Positions 13,224-16,130 of a stretch of DNA of 16,130 bases are shown here, in pieces. Source of the stretch: an uncultured Eggerthella sp. (GTDB taxonomy: Bacteria > Actinomycetota > Coriobacteriia > Coriobacteriales > Eggerthellaceae); the NCBI GenBank assembly GCA_900556585.1, contig USPD01000023.1:1-16130 (forward strand), in the 5' to 3' direction. The notes beneath the pieces are model-generated. The model was not told the DNA's origin. It saw only the letters and a list, made by a program, of their open reading frames with translations, and ran no database searches. The position numbers were made by a program, and so were the translations under genes. How positions within the stretch are numbered: the stretch's first letter is position 1; the number at the start of each line of letters is the position of its first letter.

Positions 13224-14057
13224 CTACCAAATGGAGCGTGCACCATCAACATATAAAGGCGTGCCATTTACCATGTCGGAACAATCGCATGCTAAAAACA
13301 GTGCGGCAGCTGCAATATCCATGGGGTCACCCACCTTGCGATTGTGAGGAATAGGGTGGGTAATTGCCTCGTAGGCGCGTGGTTTATTAAGCGTGCTTTG
13401 GGTCATGTTGGTGTCAATGTAGCCCGGACAAATGCAGTTTACGCGAATGTTGAAACGAGCCCATTCAAAAGCCATACAGCGTGTAAGTTGCAATACGGCG
13501 GCTTTCGCAGAAGCATAGGCGGCCATACGAGTTGAAGCGACGCGAGCAACAACGGAAGCTAAGTTAATAATGTTTCCTTGTTCTTGTTCAATCATTACCT
13601 TAGCGACTCGTTTAGATGGAAAAAACACTGCCTTATAGTCAGTGTCCACAACGCGATCGAATTCATCTTCATCGGTATCAACAATAAGCTGGTCATTACT
13701 TAGAACCACGCCAGCATTATTTACCAAAATATCAATACGTCCAAAGGCGTCCATGGCGGTGTTAACAAGCTTTTCCTGATCATCGTTAGAGCGAACATCA
13801 CATCGCACAGGAATAATCTGACTTCCAAGTTCTTTGTCGGATTCTTCGGCAATTTCACGAGCACGTTCATTGATTTTGTCTTCGTCCATATCAGCAATAA
13901 CTAAATCGGCTCCATAAGCGGCAAAGGTACGTGCAATACCACGCCCAATACCAATTTCGCTTCCAACGCCGGTGATGATTGCTTTTTTACCAGTAAGGTC
14001 AAAGCGTGGAATACCCATTTGCCCTGTTGTGAATACGGTGTGATCGCTACCTTTCAT
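13224..14057 (-). CDS. Short-chain dehydrogenase/reductase (SDR)
   Basis: This 277-residue cytoplasmic NAD(P)-dependent oxidoreductase belongs to the classical SDR family. The Rossmann motif is TGVGSEIGIGRGIA (29-42). Asp56 at the end of the second strand (VIADMD) favours NAD over NADP. NNAG lies at 113-116, and the catalytic set is Asn114-region, Ser168 (NLASVVAR), Tyr181 and Lys185 (YASAK). PGYIDTNM follows the active site as usual. The C-terminal strand NGTPLYVDGA is typical. A roughly 20-residue N-terminal extension precedes the fold. The ATG is supported by GGGAGG seven bases upstream. Relatives include 3-oxoacyl-ACP reductases, sugar-alcohol dehydrogenases and hydroxysteroid dehydrogenases; the substrate cannot be assigned. 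Terminators and gaps on both sides suggest a single-gene transcript. Confidence 0.9.
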   Translation of the reverse strand: MKGSDHTVFTTGQMGIPRFDLTGKKAIITGVGSEIGIGRGIARTFAAYGADLVIADMDEDKINERAREIAEESDKELGSQIIPVRCDVRSNDDQEKLVNTAMDAFGRIDILVNNAGVVLSNDQLIVDTDEDEFDRVVDTDYKAVFFPSKRVAKVMIEQEQGNIINLASVVARVASTRMAAYASAKAAVLQLTRCMAFEWARFNIRVNCICPGYIDTNMTQSTLNKPRAYEAITHPIPHNRKVGDPMDIAAAALFLACDCSDMVNGTPLYVDGARSIW

Positions 14058-14079
14058 GTATGGCCCTCCCGTGATCCTT

Positions 14080-14102
14080 AGGCGTTTTCCCCTTAAACGC
14101 CT
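14080..14102 (-). promoter_or_regulatory. Hairpin in SDR leader
   Basis: AGGCGTTT (14080-14087) pairs perfectly with AAACGCCT (14095-14102) around a 7-base loop. On the minus strand the hairpin ends 22 bases before the SDR start and just before its ribosome site, with the loop reading AAGGGGA. It is not followed by T residues, so it is not a terminator. An operator or a translation-affecting leader structure is possible. Confidence 0.4.
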
Positions 14103-14142
14103 TATCCCACCATGTTATAGCTTTCAAGTAACTAAAGTAAGA

Positions 14143-14174
14143 ACTACTTGCGCTTAATATTAAGCGCAAGTAGT
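14143..14174 (-). terminator. Perfect 32-bp palindrome, terminator of the MFS-CBS gene
   Basis: ACTACTTGCGCTTAAT (14143-14158) is followed immediately by its exact complement through 14174. On the minus strand it begins 15 bases after the MFS-CBS stop and is followed by TTCTTACTTTAGTT. On the plus strand it is followed by GAAGTCTTTTT. It is a strong intrinsic terminator and separates the transporter from the SDR gene. Confidence 0.85.
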
Positions 14175-14189
14175 GAAGTCTTTTTGCTC

Positions 14190-16085
14190 CTAAATGCCTT
14201 CACGTTCCAGGTACGACTTCATTGCATATTGTGTAATGTCGGAACGGTTAATTACACCAACGACTTTGCCATGATCGAGAACAGGAGCCTTCTTCAGATG
14301 ATTATCACCCAAAATGCGGCAAACTCTAGGAAGGTCAAAGTCGATATTTACACCAATCGTATTTCTAGTTGCAATATCCATAACGTTTCTGTTGACTAAT
14401 GCGCCTAGCTTTTCATCAAAGTCTGAATTGTCGCGCTGTAAGCGCATAATTAATACAACAGGATCAGTATACATGTGACTGCGATCGGAAAGCTCACGCA
14501 TAACATCGCCATCGGAAATAAAACCAACGGGCTCATTTTTATCATTAACGATAGGCATAGCGCTTACATTCTTTTCAACGAACATGTGAATTGCATCAAG
14601 TACAGTTGCGCTTGCAGGCAAAGTGAAAACGTCACGGCACATGATGCTTTCAAGAAGTGACTTTTCGGTGCGAGCAGGTGTTTCGCTTTCTTGTTTAGAA
14701 GGCTTGTTTTTTACGAAGATAATGGTCAGGATTAGGCCAATTGTGCAAAGTGTACCCGATACAGCAAACGATACGTTAATGCCGGTGATGCTTGCGTGAG
14801 TGGAATCCATATTTCCCATTAATGAAGCTGCAACTAACGTGTACACCGAAACCAGGATTGCGGTGCCAAGGGAACCTGACACTTGGCGTAAGGTGTTGTT
14901 AACTGAAGTTCCGTGATTCATTACTTTGTTGTCCAGTGAATTCATTGCCCATGTAGTAATAGGCATGTTTACCAGTGACAAAGAGAACATACGGACGGTA
15001 TATAAAACAGTAAGGAATACAACATCGGTACTATCGTTTAAGGTAGCGAAAGCAAACGTACTAATTACTAACAGGGTCATGCCGACAAGGCTTAAGGCGC
15101 GCGGCCCCTGTTTGTCGAACAGGCGGCCAGCAATAGGACCCATAATGCCCATCAATATAGCGCCGGGCATTAATACTAAGCCAGAAACAGTTGCCGAATA
15201 CCCCATGAGAGACTGCAAATAAATTGGCATCAAAATACCAGCCGAAAGAAGCGATGCCTGAACAAGCATGCCAATGATGGTACCCATTAAGAATCTGTGA
15301 TTCTTCAACACGCGAACATTGAGCATCGGCTTTTCCATGGAAAGTTGGCGGCGGAAGAAGAATATCAAAATGATGGCACCAATTATGCTTGAAATAAGTG
15401 CTTCTGCACTAATGCCAGAAGAACCAATAACGCTAAAGCCATACAGTAAGGTGCCAAAGCCAAGGGTGGACATAATAAGAGAAGGTTTGTCCAAAGTAAC
15501 GCCTTGGGAATTAGGCTTCTGCCTTTCTAATACGAAAGGTGTTACCACAATAACTATTGCAGCAAATACCGCAATTGCCACAAAAAGGTCACGCCAGCTT
15601 AAGTGGTCAATTACCAAACCAGCAACGGTAGGGCCAATTGCCGGGCCAAAAGCAATAACAACGCCGAACATACCCATTGCTGTACCGCGGCGTTCAACAG
15701 GGAACATAAGCATAAGTACGGTCATAACCATAGGCATAAGGATGCCTGCGCCTGCAGCTTGAGCAAGACGCCCGACTAACAGCAAGGGGAAGTTTGGAGC
15801 TAATCCGCATAACAAACTACCCAGCGCAAAAACACTCATTGAGAAAATAAACAAAGATCGGGTAGTAAAGCGGTCAATCAAGAAAGCCGTAATAGGAATC
15901 ATGATAGCGTTTACTAAGGTAAAGCCCGTAGTAAGCCACTGAGCGGTAGAAGCATCAATGCCCATTTCCAGCATAATAGGAGGAAGGGCGGGTGTTACAA
16001 CAGTTTGGTTGAGTACGGTTACAAAAGAACCAAGGATTAAAACAATGAGTGTCACTTTCTGCTTACTGGTTAAACCCCAAGCCAT
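14190..16085 (-). CDS. DHA2-type MFS transporter fused to a CBS-domain pair
   Basis: This 631-residue inner-membrane protein consists of residues 1-460, a 14-helix major facilitator of the drug:proton antiporter (EmrB/QacA-like) group, and a soluble C-terminus. Motif C appears as GVVIAFGPAIGPTVAG (141-156), and the loop between helices 2 and 3 carries DRFTTRSLF (71-79). NQTVVTPALPPI near the N-terminus is typical. A short linker (461-477) leads to two CBS domains: 478-533 (MCRDVFTLPASATVLDAIHM, then SAMPIVNDKNEPVGFISDGDV) and about 567-622 (KKAPVLDHGKVVGVINRSDI). CBS pairs bind adenosine nucleotides and gate some transporters, so nucleotide-dependent efflux is a reasonable inference. The ATG at 16085 has GAAGG six bases upstream. 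A perfect hairpin terminator follows. Export of a toxic or signalling molecule is likely; the substrate is unknown. Confidence 0.92.
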   Translation of the reverse strand: MAWGLTSKQKVTLIVLILGSFVTVLNQTVVTPALPPIMLEMGIDASTAQWLTTGFTLVNAIMIPITAFLIDRFTTRSLFIFSMSVFALGSLLCGLAPNFPLLLVGRLAQAAGAGILMPMVMTVLMLMFPVERRGTAMGMFGVVIAFGPAIGPTVAGLVIDHLSWRDLFVAIAVFAAIVIVVTPFVLERQKPNSQGVTLDKPSLIMSTLGFGTLLYGFSVIGSSGISAEALISSIIGAIILIFFFRRQLSMEKPMLNVRVLKNHRFLMGTIIGMLVQASLLSAGILMPIYLQSLMGYSATVSGLVLMPGAILMGIMGPIAGRLFDKQGPRALSLVGMTLLVISTFAFATLNDSTDVVFLTVLYTVRMFSLSLVNMPITTWAMNSLDNKVMNHGTSVNNTLRQVSGSLGTAILVSVYTLVAASLMGNMDSTHASITGINVSFAVSGTLCTIGLILTIIFVKNKPSKQESETPARTEKSLLESIMCRDVFTLPASATVLDAIHMFVEKNVSAMPIVNDKNEPVGFISDGDVMRELSDRSHMYTDPVVLIMRLQRDNSDFDEKLGALVNRNVMDIATRNTIGVNIDFDLPRVCRILGDNHLKKAPVLDHGKVVGVINRSDITQYAMKSYLEREGI

Positions 16086-16130
16086 TATGCCTTCTTTCGA
16101 CTGATGCGTTTGATGTATCTGATGTGCTGT

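Noticed and set aside
15319..15762. 147-residue plus-strand ORF opposite the MFS gene
   Set aside because: It is the antisense shadow of membrane-helix codons in a well-supported MFS gene, with no domain signal.

Overview
The window reads as an ordinary chromosomal stretch from an anaerobic actinobacterium, most likely a low-to-moderate GC member of the class Coriobacteriia. That placement is inferred from the mix of protein families (GlcD-type flavin oxidase, MGDG-synthase-like glycosyltransferase, PEP/pyruvate-binding-domain protein, AgcS symporter with a glycine riboswitch, DHA2-type MFS protein) and is not proven; a Bacillota host cannot be excluded. There is no phage, plasmid, CRISPR array or intact insertion sequence.

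Layout, left to right. Positions 1-261 hold one copy of a large imperfect palindromic repeat, followed by a doubtful small membrane ORF on the minus strand. Positions 606-2860 form a plus-strand trio: a Cys/Asn-rich lipoprotein, an ECF sigma factor, and a membrane anti-sigma factor with an RsgI-like outer domain that overlaps the sigma gene by 4 bp. Next come glcD (3132-4550), a strong hairpin, and a GT28/MGDG-type glycosyltransferase (4701-5963). Facing them on the minus strand is a 904-residue protein (6169-8883) with a KaiC-like N-terminal domain lacking a P-loop and a PPDK-type ATP-grasp domain. Its upstream region carries a tandem duplication and a 16-bp perfect inverted repeat.

A tRNA-Thr(CGT) with a near-consensus promoter and a terminator lies at 9190-9265 on the minus strand. 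After it comes about 700 bp that is largely decayed, ending in a C-terminal membrane-anchor remnant and an intrinsic terminator. An alpha/beta hydrolase (9967-10908, plus strand) then meets a second copy of the palindromic repeat (10937-11200).

The right part is all minus strand: an AgcS-family amino acid symporter (11244-12755) behind a single-aptamer glycine riboswitch (12858-12961), a cluster of short palindromes, an SDR oxidoreductase (13224-14057), a perfect hairpin terminator, and a 14-TM MFS transporter fused to a CBS-domain pair (14190-16085).

The genes do not form one pathway. The parts most worth attention are the sigma/anti-sigma/lipoprotein operon, the KaiC-like/ATP-grasp protein, the MFS-CBS fusion, and the two-copy palindromic repeat family with conserved length and about 50-bp internal periodicity.
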